From Rhodothermus marinus (GTDB taxonomy: Bacteria; Bacteroidota; Rhodothermia; Rhodothermales; Rhodothermaceae), in the NCBI RefSeq assembly GCF_009936275.1, contig NZ_AP019797.1, positions 239,501 through 303,500 of the forward strand: DNA of 64,000 nt, written 5' to 3'. Below are positions 8,286 through 17,075 of the stretch, piece by piece; positions within the stretch are counted from its first letter, which is position 1, and every line of letters starts with the position of its first letter. The position numbers were made by a program, and so were the translations under genes. Below the pieces are notes generated by a model. The model was not told the DNA's origin. It ran no database searches and saw nothing but the letters and a program-made list of their open reading frames with translations.

Positions 8286-9362
8286 TCAGGGGTGGCCCAT
8301 AACGGCCCGGAGGTAGAAAGCCACCGAGGCCGGACGGCTTCGCTCGAGCACGATCTGCGTGGAGCACCATACCAGTTCGCCCATGGTCAGGCAGCGCTCG
8401 AAGCGGGCGTCGCCGTAGTGCTCGGCCAGTTGCACACCCAGGCGGCGGACGTTCTCCTCGGGTGCGATCAGGTCTTCCTGCATCACCTCCATGAGCGCCT
8501 GGAAGCGCCCGTGCGAGACGCGCATCCGGTTGGCGATCAGCGCCCGCTCTTCCTTCTGGTACTGGATGATCGTCTCCTCGGGCAGGTACTCGGCCACCAG
8601 TTCCACGAAAGGCGCATTCTGCGGGAAGCATTCGGGCAGATAGACCTCCTTGCGCCAGTGGTGGCTCTGCTGGTCAAAGTCGATCGGCCGGATCCGGTAG
8701 TGCCACTTTTCGAGATCGGGCGTGCCGTCGATGACGAAGTTGCCCGCGTGCATGTCGCCCAGCAGCCGCACGAAGCAGCGCTCGTTGAATTTGACGAACT
8801 CTTTGGCCAGCCGCACCTGGTCGAATCGGTTCGTCGGCATGTGGTCTTTCAGGAAGTCGTCGCCGGGAATGCCGATGATGTGCTCTTCGATGATCGTGTC
8901 GCCCCAGATGAAATAGTTGATGCGGTTGGGCGAGAGAATGTGCTCCAGCTCGAGGCCGTAGATGCGGTTGGCATCGACGCGCTTGACGTAAAAGTAGTCG
9001 AAGTTGTCGTTGAGGGCGTTGACGATACGCACGCGGAACGGCGAGGTGTTGCCGTAGAGGCACAGATCGATGCGGTCGATGTAGAGGTGGTCGGCGATAG
9101 AGAAGTCGCCGTCGGCCTTCAGGAGCGCGTAGGTGAGCCGCAGGCGGTCGTGGATTTCTTTCTGCTCCAGCTCCGGGTAGAAGACCGTGGACCAGAGCGT
9201 GTCGCGGCCCTGTTCGTCGTAGAACGGGATGGCGTTGTTGTAGCGAAGCAGGTCGTCGTAGCGGATGCCGCCGTCGTAGATGCGGCCGTAGCGCTCCAGA
9301 TAGGTGCGCAGGTAGTCGCTGATCGGGTAGGCCGGCTTTTTACGGCTGATCAGATGCGCCAT
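8286..9362 (-). CDS. uncharacterised protein with kinase-like motifs, partner of bshA
   Basis: 358 residues from the ATG at 9362 (MAHLISRKKP); a longer frame reads back into bshA and is not used. I do not recognise a named family. In the second half, LLGDMHAGNFVIDG followed about 20 residues later by IRPIDFDQQSHHW resembles the catalytic-loop and metal-binding motifs (HxDxxxxN ... DFD) of protein-kinase/aminoglycoside-phosphotransferase folds. The N-terminal half (for example YDDLLRYNNAIPFYDEQGRD) is rich in Tyr and Asp and has no signal peptide. It starts 5 nt after the bshA stop codon, so it is almost certainly co-expressed with bshA. Kinase activity is inference only. Confidence 0.7.
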   Translation of the reverse strand: MAHLISRKKPAYPISDYLRTYLERYGRIYDGGIRYDDLLRYNNAIPFYDEQGRDTLWSTVFYPELEQKEIHDRLRLTYALLKADGDFSIADHLYIDRIDLCLYGNTSPFRVRIVNALNDNFDYFYVKRVDANRIYGLELEHILSPNRINYFIWGDTIIEEHIIGIPGDDFLKDHMPTNRFDQVRLAKEFVKFNERCFVRLLGDMHAGNFVIDGTPDLEKWHYRIRPIDFDQQSHHWRKEVYLPECFPQNAPFVELVAEYLPEETIIQYQKEERALIANRMRVSHGRFQALMEVMQEDLIAPEENVRRLGVQLAEHYGDARFERCLTMGELVWCSTQIVLERSRPASVAFYLRAVMGHP

Positions 9363-9367
9363 GATCG

Positions 9368-10516
9368 TCAGACCATGCGGGGTGCGGCCTGGGCCAGCAC
9401 CTGCTCGTAGTAGGCTTCGTAGCGGGGAACGATGCGCTCCGTGTCGAAATGTTCCACGGCGCGGCGGCGGGCGGCCCGGCTCATGCGCGCCCAGAGTTCG
9501 TCGTCGGTGAGAATGCGACGGGTGCGTTCGGTGAAAGCGTCCAGGTCGCCCAGCGGGCACAGGAAACCGGTCTCGCCGTCGACGATCAGCTCGGGCAGGC
9601 CGCCGATGTTGCTGGCCACAACGGGCACACCGCAGGCCATCGCTTCGAGCGCGGCCAGGCCGAACGTCTCGGAGCCGCTGGGCATCAGGAAGACGTCCGC
9701 AATGGAAAGAATCTCTTCGACCGGATCTTGCTTACCCAGAAAGCGCACGTCGTCGTAGACGCCCAGCTCACGGGCCAGGTGCTCGGTCGGGACGCGGTCG
9801 GGTCCGTCGCCCACCAGCAGCAGCTTGACGGCCAGCCCTTCCTGCCGGAGCCGGTGGAAGACGCGTACCACTTCCGGCACGCGCTTGACCGGCCGGAAGT
9901 TGGACACGTGCACGATCACCTTTTCGCCGTCAGGACACAGGGCCTGTTTGAAGTGCAGCTTGTTCAGCCGGCGAAAGCGCCGCGTGTTGACGAAGTTGGG
10001 AATGACCTCGATGGGACGGGTGATCTCGAAGTGCGTGAGCGTTTCGCGCCGCAGGTAGTCGGAAACGGCCGTGACGCCGTCCGATTCGTTGATCGAATAG
10101 GTGACCACCGGGTTGAACGATGGGTCCTGCCCCACGATCGTGATGTCGGTGCCGTGCAGCGTGGTGATGACCGGCACATAGAGGCCCTGTTTTTCCAGAA
10201 TCTGACGGGCCAGCACGGCGCTGGTGGCGTGCGGAATCGCATAGTGGACGTGCAGCAGGTCCAGCTTTTCGTACTTGACCACGTCCACCATCTTGCTGGT
10301 CAGCGCCAGATCGTAGGGCGGATATTCGAAAAGCGGGTAGGTGTTGACGTTGACTTCGTGAAAATAGATGCGCTCGGTGATGTGCGAGAGCCGAAACGGC
10401 ATGGAGTATGCGATAAAATGGATCTCGTGGCCGCGGGCGGCCAGGGCTTTGCCCAGCTCGGTGGCCACCACGCCGCTGCCTCCGTAGACCGGGTAGCAGG
10501 AAATTCCGATGCGCAT
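9368..10516 (-). CDS. bshA: N-acetyl-alpha-D-glucosaminyl L-malate synthase
   Basis: 382 residues from the ATG at 10516 (MRIGISCYPVYGGSGVVAT); the extra upstream codons lack family similarity. BshA is the GT4 glycosyltransferase that joins UDP-GlcNAc to L-malate, the first step of bacillithiol synthesis. Characteristic stretches are YPVYGGSGVVATELGKALA, HVHYAIPHATSAVLAR, TLHGTDITIVGQDPS, VHVSNFRPVKRVPEVVRVF, and the nucleotide-sugar-binding LMPSGSETFGLAALEAMAC. Length fits the family. The other bacillithiol genes (bshB, bshC) are not in this window. Confidence 0.93.
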   Translation of the reverse strand: MRIGISCYPVYGGSGVVATELGKALAARGHEIHFIAYSMPFRLSHITERIYFHEVNVNTYPLFEYPPYDLALTSKMVDVVKYEKLDLLHVHYAIPHATSAVLARQILEKQGLYVPVITTLHGTDITIVGQDPSFNPVVTYSINESDGVTAVSDYLRRETLTHFEITRPIEVIPNFVNTRRFRRLNKLHFKQALCPDGEKVIVHVSNFRPVKRVPEVVRVFHRLRQEGLAVKLLLVGDGPDRVPTEHLARELGVYDDVRFLGKQDPVEEILSIADVFLMPSGSETFGLAALEAMACGVPVVASNIGGLPELIVDGETGFLCPLGDLDAFTERTRRILTDDELWARMSRAARRRAVEHFDTERIVPRYEAYYEQVLAQAAPRMV

Positions 10517-10626
10517 GGGGATGGCGGGTGGTATTTTCTCAAGGCGGCGTGTTAGCATGAACCCGATGCCGGAGTTCAGGTTGCACCGCAGACGTAACCA
10601 TTCACCAAACCGGAACAGAAAGGCTT

Positions 10627-11262
10627 ATGGTCAGACAGACGGTTGCTTCGCGTTTCTTTTCGTATGGGTTGCTTTTGGTGCTGCTTGCGTTACCGACCAC
10701 CGCGCAGGCGCAACTGGGCGTTTCGCTGGGGCTCAACTTCAACCAGCTCAGCGACATCAAAACCGGTGATACCCGGGCCACGTTCGACAACAGCCAGGGC
10801 TGGCACGTGGCCGTCTGGTTCGATCTGCCGCTGGGACCGGTGGCCATTCGCCCCGGATTGCGTTATATGGACGCCGGGTCTCTGTACCGGGGATTCCGGG
10901 AAGATCTTTCTGATCCATCAGTTCAGGAAGGCTTCGACGTGTCCCTGCTGGAGATTCCCATCGATGTGCGTTACCGGATGACGCTGCCGTTTCTTACGCC
11001 GTACGTGATGGCCGGTCCGGTGCTGCGTTTTCCGTCTGGTGACGAGGGCATCAAGGATAATCTGAAAGAATTCAGCCTGGCCGGTAGTCTGGGCGTGGGG
11101 GTGGAGGTGAGCCTGCTGGGACTGCGGCTCTATCCTGAATTGCAATATACTTTCGGCATCACAGAGTTTACCAAAGGATTTGAAGTGGCCGGGGTCGAGA
11201 TCAATCCCGACGCCCGCCAGCACCTGAACGTGGTGATGCTGCGCGTGGGGGTAGCGCTTTAA
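10627..11262 (+). CDS. outer-membrane beta-barrel protein
   Basis: 211 residues. A signal peptide (hydrophobic core about residues 12-24, Ala-rich AQAQ cleavage region near 27-30) is followed by alternating amphipathic strands rich in Gly and aromatic residues, and a C-terminus ending in VMLRVGVAL, typical of an 8-stranded porin-like barrel. It resembles the general outer-membrane beta-barrel/PorT-like families, but no specific function can be assigned. It stands alone, divergent from bshA, with a hairpin terminator right after its stop codon. Confidence 0.75.
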   Translation: MVRQTVASRFFSYGLLLVLLALPTTAQAQLGVSLGLNFNQLSDIKTGDTRATFDNSQGWHVAVWFDLPLGPVAIRPGLRYMDAGSLYRGFREDLSDPSVQEGFDVSLLEIPIDVRYRMTLPFLTPYVMAGPVLRFPSGDEGIKDNLKEFSLAGSLGVGVEVSLLGLRLYPELQYTFGITEFTKGFEVAGVEINPDARQHLNVVMLRVGVAL

Positions 11263-11286
11263 GCCCGTGAGCGATCTGCGACAAGA

Positions 11287-11319
11287 AGGCCGCTCCAACA
11301 TCGGAGCGGCCTGCTGCTT
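11287..11319. terminator. bidirectional hairpin terminator between convergent genes
   Basis: A 10-bp perfect inverted repeat (AGGCCGCTCC at 11287-11296, GGAGCGGCCT at 11303-11312) has a 6-nt loop and is followed by a short T-rich stretch on the plus strand. It lies between the stop codons of the barrel gene and the minus-strand phosphatase gene, so it can serve both. Confidence 0.7.
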
Positions 11320-11320
11320 T

Positions 11321-12337
11321 TCAGCGGGGGGCCAGTATGACCACTATGGGAAAATGGTCGGTGACGGTGCGCGGGTCGTAGGCCTGCACATAGTGTACCT
11401 CGCGCAGGCGGGCACGAAGCCGGGGCGAAAGCAGCACGTGGTCGATGGCGGCCAGCTCTGGCCATTCCACCTGCCAGTCCTCGTCGGCGTCGTAGAAGAC
11501 GGTGAAACGATCGTGCTGGGGCACTTCGGCCATCACGTTGTAAAGGTCGTCGTCGGGTCCCGGTCCGGCCGCTTTGACCAGCGCCAGCGTGCGGGTGATC
11601 GGCCGGTGGCCGTTCAGGTCAGGGATTGCGTCGTCGTAGTCGTTGAAGTCGCCGAGCACAGCCACGGCGCGTCCGGCGGCCAGTTCGCGTTCGACCAGTC
11701 GGCGGATGACCTCGGCCTGGGCTTCGCGGCGGGGCTTGCGACGCGAGTCGTCTGGCTGCGCCAGAAAGTGCACGCCGATGATCGTAGCGGGCAGATCGCC
11801 CAGGTAGAGACGTACCCAGATGTTTTTGCTTACGCCGTAGGTGTCGTCGGTCCCTTCTACCGGCACGCGCTCCTCGGTGCGGCCGATCTTTTCGACCGGA
11901 AGGCGGGACAGCACGGCCACATCCTGGCCGGTGAACGTATCGTGTCCCTGCACGAAATGGACCTCATAGTTCAGATCGGGCAGGTCCTCGGTCACCATGC
12001 GCCGGAGCACCTCTTCGTTTTCCACCTCCTGGAGGACGACAAGGTCCGCGTCGATCATGCGCAGTACCTGTGCAATGCGTGCGCGATGGCGACGGGCCGC
12101 TTCGGGATTGCCCTTGTGCGGAAAATCGGCCTGGCCTTCGTCGCCGTAGCCGTCGAACAGGAAGAACGTGTTGAGCGTCGCGATCCGGATGCCCTCGGCC
12201 CGATACTCGGGGGGCGGTTCGGGCACGAAAAGTCCTTCGCGCGGATATTCGACGATTTCCGGTTCCGGCTCGGTCTGCCGACAGGCAGGAACCAGCAGGA
12301 AGATGGTCAGCAAAAGGGGCGTCAGACGGCGCAGCAT
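11321..12337 (-). CDS. endonuclease/exonuclease/phosphatase-family lipoprotein
   Basis: 338 residues. The lipobox LVPAC at residues 15-19 predicts an exported lipoprotein. The catalytic domain shows IRIATLNTFFLFDGYG, VVLQEVENEEVLRRM (Glu metal ligand), IGVHFLAQPDDSRR, VAVLGDFNDYDDAIPDL (GDFND) and AIDHVLLSP near the C-terminus. These are the DNase I/EEP fold motifs. Members cleave phosphodiesters or phosphate esters. An extracytoplasmic lipoprotein of this type may scavenge phosphate or degrade external DNA, which is inference. It is transcribed toward the bidirectional terminator at 11287. Confidence 0.85.
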   Translation of the reverse strand: MLRRLTPLLLTIFLLVPACRQTEPEPEIVEYPREGLFVPEPPPEYRAEGIRIATLNTFFLFDGYGDEGQADFPHKGNPEAARRHRARIAQVLRMIDADLVVLQEVENEEVLRRMVTEDLPDLNYEVHFVQGHDTFTGQDVAVLSRLPVEKIGRTEERVPVEGTDDTYGVSKNIWVRLYLGDLPATIIGVHFLAQPDDSRRKPRREAQAEVIRRLVERELAAGRAVAVLGDFNDYDDAIPDLNGHRPITRTLALVKAAGPGPDDDLYNVMAEVPQHDRFTVFYDADEDWQVEWPELAAIDHVLLSPRLRARLREVHYVQAYDPRTVTDHFPIVVILAPR

Positions 12338-12366
12338 GGGACGTTCGGAATGTCTGCTCTCGGAAC

Positions 12367-12397
12367 AAAAAAGGCCCGCGTCTCTGTAGCGCGGGCC
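12367..12397 (-). terminator. Rho-independent terminator after the cell-wall hydrolase gene
   Basis: GGCCCGCG (12373-12380) and CGCGGGCC (12390-12397) form an 8-bp stem with a 9-nt loop. On the minus strand the stem is followed directly by six T (12372-12367). It sits 29 nt past the stop codon of the minus-strand gene at 12426. Confidence 0.85.
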
Positions 12398-12425
12398 TTC
12401 AAGTTACGGAAAGCGTGGCGATGTG

Positions 12426-13079
12426 TCAGGAGATATCTTCGTAAAACCGGAAGCGCTGTGCGTCCACCCGGTAGCGCATGGGTTGTACGGGATGGACACC
12501 TTCGGCCCAGACGGGCAGCAGGCGGCCGGTCATAGACTGCTCGCTGTAAAAATGGCGCGTGCGGATGGAAAACGGCCGATGCGTTGTATCCGCAAAGCGT
12601 ACGTAGTAGGCGATGCTGAGCGCCTGCTGCCAGCCGGGCGCCCTGGAATGGGGCGTCAGGCGCATGTAATACTGCCGGCGCGGGTTGTAGGGAATGAAGG
12701 CACTGAACTGGAACGGATCGAGCACCACGTCCCGGTAGGTGGCCTTGCCGCGGAACCGCGTCTCGACGCGGTTCCGGACCACCCAGGCCACCAGTTCCAT
12801 CTCCTCGGGACGCTTCGTCTCGGAGTAGATGACCCGTGCCAGCCAGAGTGTCTCTGAGTCGATTGCTTCAGGCGGCACCGGCGGCAGCCGACGCGCACCC
12901 AGCCGAACCAGGTGCGCCCGTACCGTCTGTAGCGAGTCCAGTTCTATGTACACCTGCGCTGTATCCTCAACCCTGGGGGAGGTGTCACCCAACAACCGAT
13001 CCGTATGTAACGCCAGAACGCCGGTCATCAGCAGGAGCAGCGCCAGCAGCAATAAACCTGCTGTTCGCCTGCTTCTCAT
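12426..13079 (-). CDS. cell wall hydrolase, SleB/CwlJ-like, membrane anchored
   Basis: 217 residues from the ATG at 13079 (MRSRRTAGLLLLALLLLMTG); another ATG at 13100 is possible. The N-terminal hydrophobic segment is an anchor or signal. The domain ETLWLARVIYSETKRPEEME followed by VAWVVRNRVETRF and VVLDPFQFSAF resembles the hydrolase_2 fold of SleB/CwlJ peptidoglycan lytic enzymes, with the Glu of YSET at the catalytic position. In non-sporulating bacteria such proteins are thought to remodel the cell wall. The leader contains strong inverted repeats. A good intrinsic terminator follows. Confidence 0.72.
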   Translation of the reverse strand: MRSRRTAGLLLLALLLLMTGVLALHTDRLLGDTSPRVEDTAQVYIELDSLQTVRAHLVRLGARRLPPVPPEAIDSETLWLARVIYSETKRPEEMELVAWVVRNRVETRFRGKATYRDVVLDPFQFSAFIPYNPRRQYYMRLTPHSRAPGWQQALSIAYYVRFADTTHRPFSIRTRHFYSEQSMTGRLLPVWAEGVHPVQPMRYRVDAQRFRFYEDIS

Positions 13080-13093
13080 AGTCGTACCGGGTT

Positions 13094-13273
13094 GGTTCAT
13101 AAAACAAACCGAGTCGTCAACAGCCAGACAGCCTGCGGCTGTGATGAACCTGCCTGTTGACGACCCGGCAGCCCTTGGCGGCACTAATGACGCAGTGCGT
13201 CGGTAGTTTCGCTAAATGCCAAGTATTGGTGAGCATGTGGCGAAAATCTGATGAATGCACGCCAATACTTTGG
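13094..13273. repeat. cluster of inverted repeats in a divergent intergenic region
   Basis: Three symmetrical elements lie between the cell-wall hydrolase and the TolB-like gene. First, an 11-bp perfect inverted repeat, GTCGTCAACAG (13113-13123) and CTGTTGACGAC (13154-13164), flanked by GGTTCAT (13094) and ATGAACC (13144-13150). Second, the palindrome GACGCAGTGCGTC at 13189-13201. Third, CCAAGTATTGG (13219-13229) facing CCAATACTTTGG (13262-13273), an imperfect pair centred about 43 bp apart. They could be regulator sites or leader-RNA structure. No protein-coding potential is evident here. Confidence 0.55.
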
Positions 13274-13360
13274 TCAAAACCTGTGCCGACACGCGGGCTT
13301 GTCTTTGAAGGGCAATGTTCCGTATGCTATACAGACAGATCCATCAAATGGAATAAAACA

Positions 13361-14854
13361 ATGCGGGCATTGCTACTGGGAGGCTGGCTGCTGATTGTTG
13401 TGAACGCACAGGCGCAACCGCTGGGACCGTTCGAAGCCCATGGCGATGTCGGCGAAGTAAAGCGACCGGGAACGGTCGCCTATGACCCTGAGGAGCAGGT
13501 TTTTGTGGTGGCCGGCTCGGGTGCCAACATGTGGGGCGATCGGGATGCATTCCACTTTCTCTGGCGGCGCATGACGGGCCGCTTCATGCTGCAGGCGCGC
13601 GGCCACTTCCTCGGGGAAGGGGTGGATCCGCACCGCAAGATGGGCTGGATCATCCGGGCCGGACTGGGGCCGGACGATCCCTACGTGGACATTGCCATTC
13701 ACGGCGACGGACTGGCTGCGGTGCAGTTCCGCCGCGTCCGCGGTGGTCCCACCGAAGAGATTCGCTTTGCCGTGAAGGGACCGGACGTTTTTCAGCTGGA
13801 ACGCGACGGGGATCGCTACGTCGCCTCGGTCGCCCGTTTTGGCGAACCGTTCGTTCAGCAGGAACTGAGTGGCTTGGCGCTGGGCGATACCGTCTATGCC
13901 GGTTTGTTCGTCTGTGCGCACAACGATACGGTACTGGAGCGGGCCCTGTTCGATAACGTCCGACTGATCGTGCCGGCCCCTGAAGACTTCGTGCCCTACC
14001 AGGACTACATCGGCAGCCTGCTGGAAGTGCTGGACGTGGAGACCGGCCGCCGCAAGGTGCTCTACACCAGTGAGGCGTCCATCCAGGCGCCCAACTGGAC
14101 GCCGGACGGACGCGCCCTCATTTACAACCAGGACGGTCTGCTCTACCGGTTCGATCTGGCCACACGAAGGCCTTCGGTGATTCCGACCGGCTTTGCCACC
14201 CAGAACAACAACGACCACGTGCTTTCACCGGACGGTCGCTGGCTGGGACTGAGTCATCATGCCCCGGAGTACGGTGGGCGTTCCATCATCTACGTGGTGC
14301 CGATCGAAGGCGGCACGCCCCGTCAGGTAACGCCCACCGGTCCGTCGTACCTGCATGGCTGGTCTCCGGACGGCCGCTATCTGGTCTACACGGCCGAACG
14401 CGACGGTGACTACGACATCTACCGCATCCCGGTAGAAGGTGGCGAGGAGGTACGGCTGACGGACACACCCGGGCTGGACGACGGGCCGGAGTACTCGCCG
14501 GATGGCCGGTATATCTACTTCAACTCGGTGCGGAGCGGCACCATGCAGATCTGGCGTATGCGGCCGGACGGGACCGAGCCCGAACAGTTTACGGATGACG
14601 CGTTCAACAACTGGTTTCCACATGTTTCTCCGGACGGCCGCTGGGTGCTGTTTCTCTCGTACCTGCCGGACGTCGATCCGAGCGATCATCCATTCTACCG
14701 GCCGGTGTACCTGCGCATGATGCCGGCAGCGGGCGGTTCCCCGCGCGTCGTGGCTTATCTCTACGGTGGGCAGGGTACGCTGAACGTGAACAGCTGGGCG
14801 CCGGACAGCCGCCATGCCGCCTTTGTAAGCAACAGCGACAGGTTGCGGCCCTGA
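13361..14854 (+). CDS. secreted TolB-like beta-propeller protein with N-terminal lectin-like domain
   Basis: 497 residues from the ATG at 13361 (MRALLLGGWLLIVVNAQAQ, a signal peptide); the open frame upstream has no protein character. Residues ~20-220 look like a concanavalin-type beta-sandwich (DUF1349-like: HFLWRRMTGRFMLQARGHF, MGWIIRAGLGPDDPYVDIAI). Residues ~230-490 are WD40/TolB-type blades with repeated SPDGR, WTPDGRALIY and YSPDGRYIYF motifs. Such proteins are usually periplasmic or surface recognition modules. No catalytic residues are evident. Upstream DNA holds the inverted repeats at 13189-13273. Confidence 0.8.
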   Translation: MRALLLGGWLLIVVNAQAQPLGPFEAHGDVGEVKRPGTVAYDPEEQVFVVAGSGANMWGDRDAFHFLWRRMTGRFMLQARGHFLGEGVDPHRKMGWIIRAGLGPDDPYVDIAIHGDGLAAVQFRRVRGGPTEEIRFAVKGPDVFQLERDGDRYVASVARFGEPFVQQELSGLALGDTVYAGLFVCAHNDTVLERALFDNVRLIVPAPEDFVPYQDYIGSLLEVLDVETGRRKVLYTSEASIQAPNWTPDGRALIYNQDGLLYRFDLATRRPSVIPTGFATQNNNDHVLSPDGRWLGLSHHAPEYGGRSIIYVVPIEGGTPRQVTPTGPSYLHGWSPDGRYLVYTAERDGDYDIYRIPVEGGEEVRLTDTPGLDDGPEYSPDGRYIYFNSVRSGTMQIWRMRPDGTEPEQFTDDAFNNWFPHVSPDGRWVLFLSYLPDVDPSDHPFYRPVYLRMMPAAGGSPRVVAYLYGGQGTLNVNSWAPDSRHAAFVSNSDRLRP

Positions 14855-14912
14855 AAAGGGACGGCCTCTGGCGTTCGGGACATTTCCTTTGTACTTTTAG
14901 GAAACCCAGGCA

Positions 14913-16136
14913 ATGGCCGGACCCATGTTGCTGCACCCCGGGCTGCAGCGCCCCCTGCGCATCGTTGCCGACGAGAACATCCCCTTTGCACGTGAAGCTT
15001 TCAGGGGGTTCGGGGTCGTGCGGCCGTTGCCCGCTGATCAGATCACGCCGGCTACAGTGCGCAATTGCGACGTGCTGCTGGTGCGTAGCGTGACCCGCGT
15101 CGATGCGGCCCTGCTGGAAGGCAGTCGTGTGCAGTTCGTGGGCTCGGCCACCAGCGGGATCGATCACGTCGATCTGGCCTATCTGCAGAAGCGGGGTATT
15201 GCGTTTGCCCATGCGCCCGGTGCCAATGCAGATGCCGTCGTCGAGTACGTGCTGGCGGCGCTGCTGGAGCTGGCCGTGCGTCGAAACGTGTCGCTGCGGG
15301 GGCGGGTGGTCGGCATCGTCGGCTGTGGCCACATCGGGGGACGGCTGGCCCGACGGCTACCCACGCTGGGTCTGGAAGTGCTCTGCTGCGATCCGCCGCT
15401 GGCCGAACAGACCGGACGCACCGACTTCGTGCCGCTCGAGACCATCCTGGCCGAAGCCGACATTGTAACGCTGCACGTGCCGCTGACGCGCACCGGCCCG
15501 CATGCCACCTATCACCTGATCGACGCGGCGGCACTGGCCCGCCTGCGTCCTTCGGCCTGGCTGCTGAACACGTCGCGCGGGGCCGTCGTGGACGGAAGGG
15601 CTCTGCTGGAAGCCCGGAAACAGGGGCGTCCGGAGGCGGTCGTGCTGGACGTCTGGGAAGGCGAACCGGCGCCCGATCCGGAACTGGTCGCCCATGTGGA
15701 CATCGCCACGCCACACATCGCCGGGCACTCTTACGACGGCAAGGTGCGGGCCACGCTCATGCTGGCCGAAGCGCTGGCCCGGCATCTGAACCTGCCGCTG
15801 CGGGCGGACGACAGCGAGCTGCTCCAGCCTCAGCCCGGCGATCGGCTGGACCTGATCCCGCCCGATTATCGGCTGCCTGAAACGCAATGGCTCGCCGAGC
15901 TGGTGCGCCAGATGTACGACATTGCCGCCGACGATGCCCGCTTTCGAATCGTCATGCAGAACGGCACGCCGGAGCGACGGGCCGAGCGCTTTCTGGAACT
16001 GCGCCGCACCTATCCCCGTCGCCGGAGCTTTTCGGTGCACCGGATCGACCGCGCCTTCGTCCCGGATTCGCTGCAGGAAGCTGTGGCGGTCGGGCTGGGC
16101 GTGCAGCTGGTCGCGGCGGAAACAATGGCTCAGTAG
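14913..16136 (+). CDS. pdxB: erythronate-4-phosphate dehydrogenase
   Basis: 407 residues. PdxB oxidises 4-phosphoerythronate in the DXP-dependent pyridoxal phosphate pathway. The D-2-hydroxyacid dehydrogenase fold is clear: FVGSATSGIDHVDLAYL, the NAD-binding VVGIVGCGHIGGRLARRL, the catalytic Arg in LLNTSRGAVVDGRALLEA, Glu in VLDVWEGEPAPDPEL and His in DIATPHIAGHSYDGK. The C-terminal dimerisation domain follows. The ATG at 14913 is used; MLLHPGLQ at 14925 is an alternative. Possible -7-like boxes (14884-14899) lie just upstream. It converges on era with a 7-nt overlap. pdxJ lies one gene away. Confidence 0.92.
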   Translation: MAGPMLLHPGLQRPLRIVADENIPFAREAFRGFGVVRPLPADQITPATVRNCDVLLVRSVTRVDAALLEGSRVQFVGSATSGIDHVDLAYLQKRGIAFAHAPGANADAVVEYVLAALLELAVRRNVSLRGRVVGIVGCGHIGGRLARRLPTLGLEVLCCDPPLAEQTGRTDFVPLETILAEADIVTLHVPLTRTGPHATYHLIDAAALARLRPSAWLLNTSRGAVVDGRALLEARKQGRPEAVVLDVWEGEPAPDPELVAHVDIATPHIAGHSYDGKVRATLMLAEALARHLNLPLRADDSELLQPQPGDRLDLIPPDYRLPETQWLAELVRQMYDIAADDARFRIVMQNGTPERRAERFLELRRTYPRRRSFSVHRIDRAFVPDSLQEAVAVGLGVQLVAAETMAQ

Positions 16137-17065
16137 CCGTAGGAGCGCAGCAGTCGGTCGCGGTTGCGCCAGTCCTCGCGCACCTTGACGTGCAGTTGCA
16201 GGTAAACCGGCCGCCCCAGAAACGCCTCGATCTCCTGACGGGCCGCCGTACCCAGCCGCTTGAGCGCCTGACCGCCTTTGCCGATCAGAATGGCCTTCTG
16301 CGTGGGGCGCTCGACGATGATCTCCGCATCGATGAAATCCTTGCCTTCCGGCCGCTCTTTGTAGTCCACGATGTTGACCTGCGCGGCATAGGGAATCTCT
16401 TCGCGGAACTGCTCGAAGATTTTTTCCCGGATAATCTCGGCCACGAAGAAGCGCTCGGGATGCTCGCTGAGCTGGTCTTTAGGATAAAACGGCGGACCCG
16501 GCGGCAGGCGATGGATGATCTCCTTGAGCAACACATCCAGGTTGTAGCCGGTCAGCGCTGAAATGGGCACCACCGCCTCGAAAGGATACTGCTTCATGTA
16601 GGCGTCCACGAGCGGCAGCACCTGCTCCTGGTTACGCACCAGGTCCATTTTGTTGAGGGCCAGAATGGCCGGACGATTTCCCAGATGGCTCAGGCTGATC
16701 GTATCGGGCGTCTTCTGCGTGGCCTCGGCCATGAACAGGACGAGATCGGCGTCGGCCACCGCCCGATCGACGGTGCGGAGCATGTGCTCGTGCAGTTTAT
16801 AGCGGGCCTTCTTGAGCACGCCGGGCGTGTCCAGGAAGACGATCTGGTAGGTGTCGCCCGAGAGGATGCCCAGAATGCGATGGCGGGTCGTCTGCGGCTT
16901 GGGGGTGACGATCGACAGCTTGTGGCCCAGCAGGGCGTTCATCAGCGTGCTTTTGCCCACGTTGGGCTTACCCACGATGGCGACGTAGCCGCTCCGATGT
17001 TCGGGCGGGAGCTGCGAGGGATCGATCAGCAGCGAGGGTTGTGATGGCGTTTTTTCCGGTTCCAT
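16130..17065 (-). CDS. era: GTPase Era
   Basis: 311 residues. Era is an essential GTPase that binds the 3' end of 16S rRNA during 30S assembly. G1 is GKPNVGKSTLMNAL, G2/G3 are PQTTRHRILG and FLDTPGVLKK, and G4 is ALNKMDLV. The C-terminal KH domain has the VERPTQKAILIGKGGQALK loop. It overlaps pdxB tail-to-tail and lies 10 nt downstream of pdxJ on the same strand, so pdxJ-era is probably one transcript. Confidence 0.95.
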   Translation of the reverse strand: MEPEKTPSQPSLLIDPSQLPPEHRSGYVAIVGKPNVGKSTLMNALLGHKLSIVTPKPQTTRHRILGILSGDTYQIVFLDTPGVLKKARYKLHEHMLRTVDRAVADADLVLFMAEATQKTPDTISLSHLGNRPAILALNKMDLVRNQEQVLPLVDAYMKQYPFEAVVPISALTGYNLDVLLKEIIHRLPPGPPFYPKDQLSEHPERFFVAEIIREKIFEQFREEIPYAAQVNIVDYKERPEGKDFIDAEIIVERPTQKAILIGKGGQALKRLGTAARQEIEAFLGRPVYLQLHVKVREDWRNRDRLLRSYGY

Positions 17066-17075
17066 GGCGTATGAA

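Noticed and set aside
13113..13164. Possible integron attC-like recombination site
   Set aside because: The inverted repeat has GTTG/CAAC ends but does not match the GTTRRRY/RYYYAAC core pattern, and no integrase or cassette array is nearby.
13157..13360. N-terminal extension of the TolB-like protein
   Set aside because: The extension has no domain character, and a proper signal peptide begins at 13361. The DNA there holds inverted repeats, consistent with a regulatory region.
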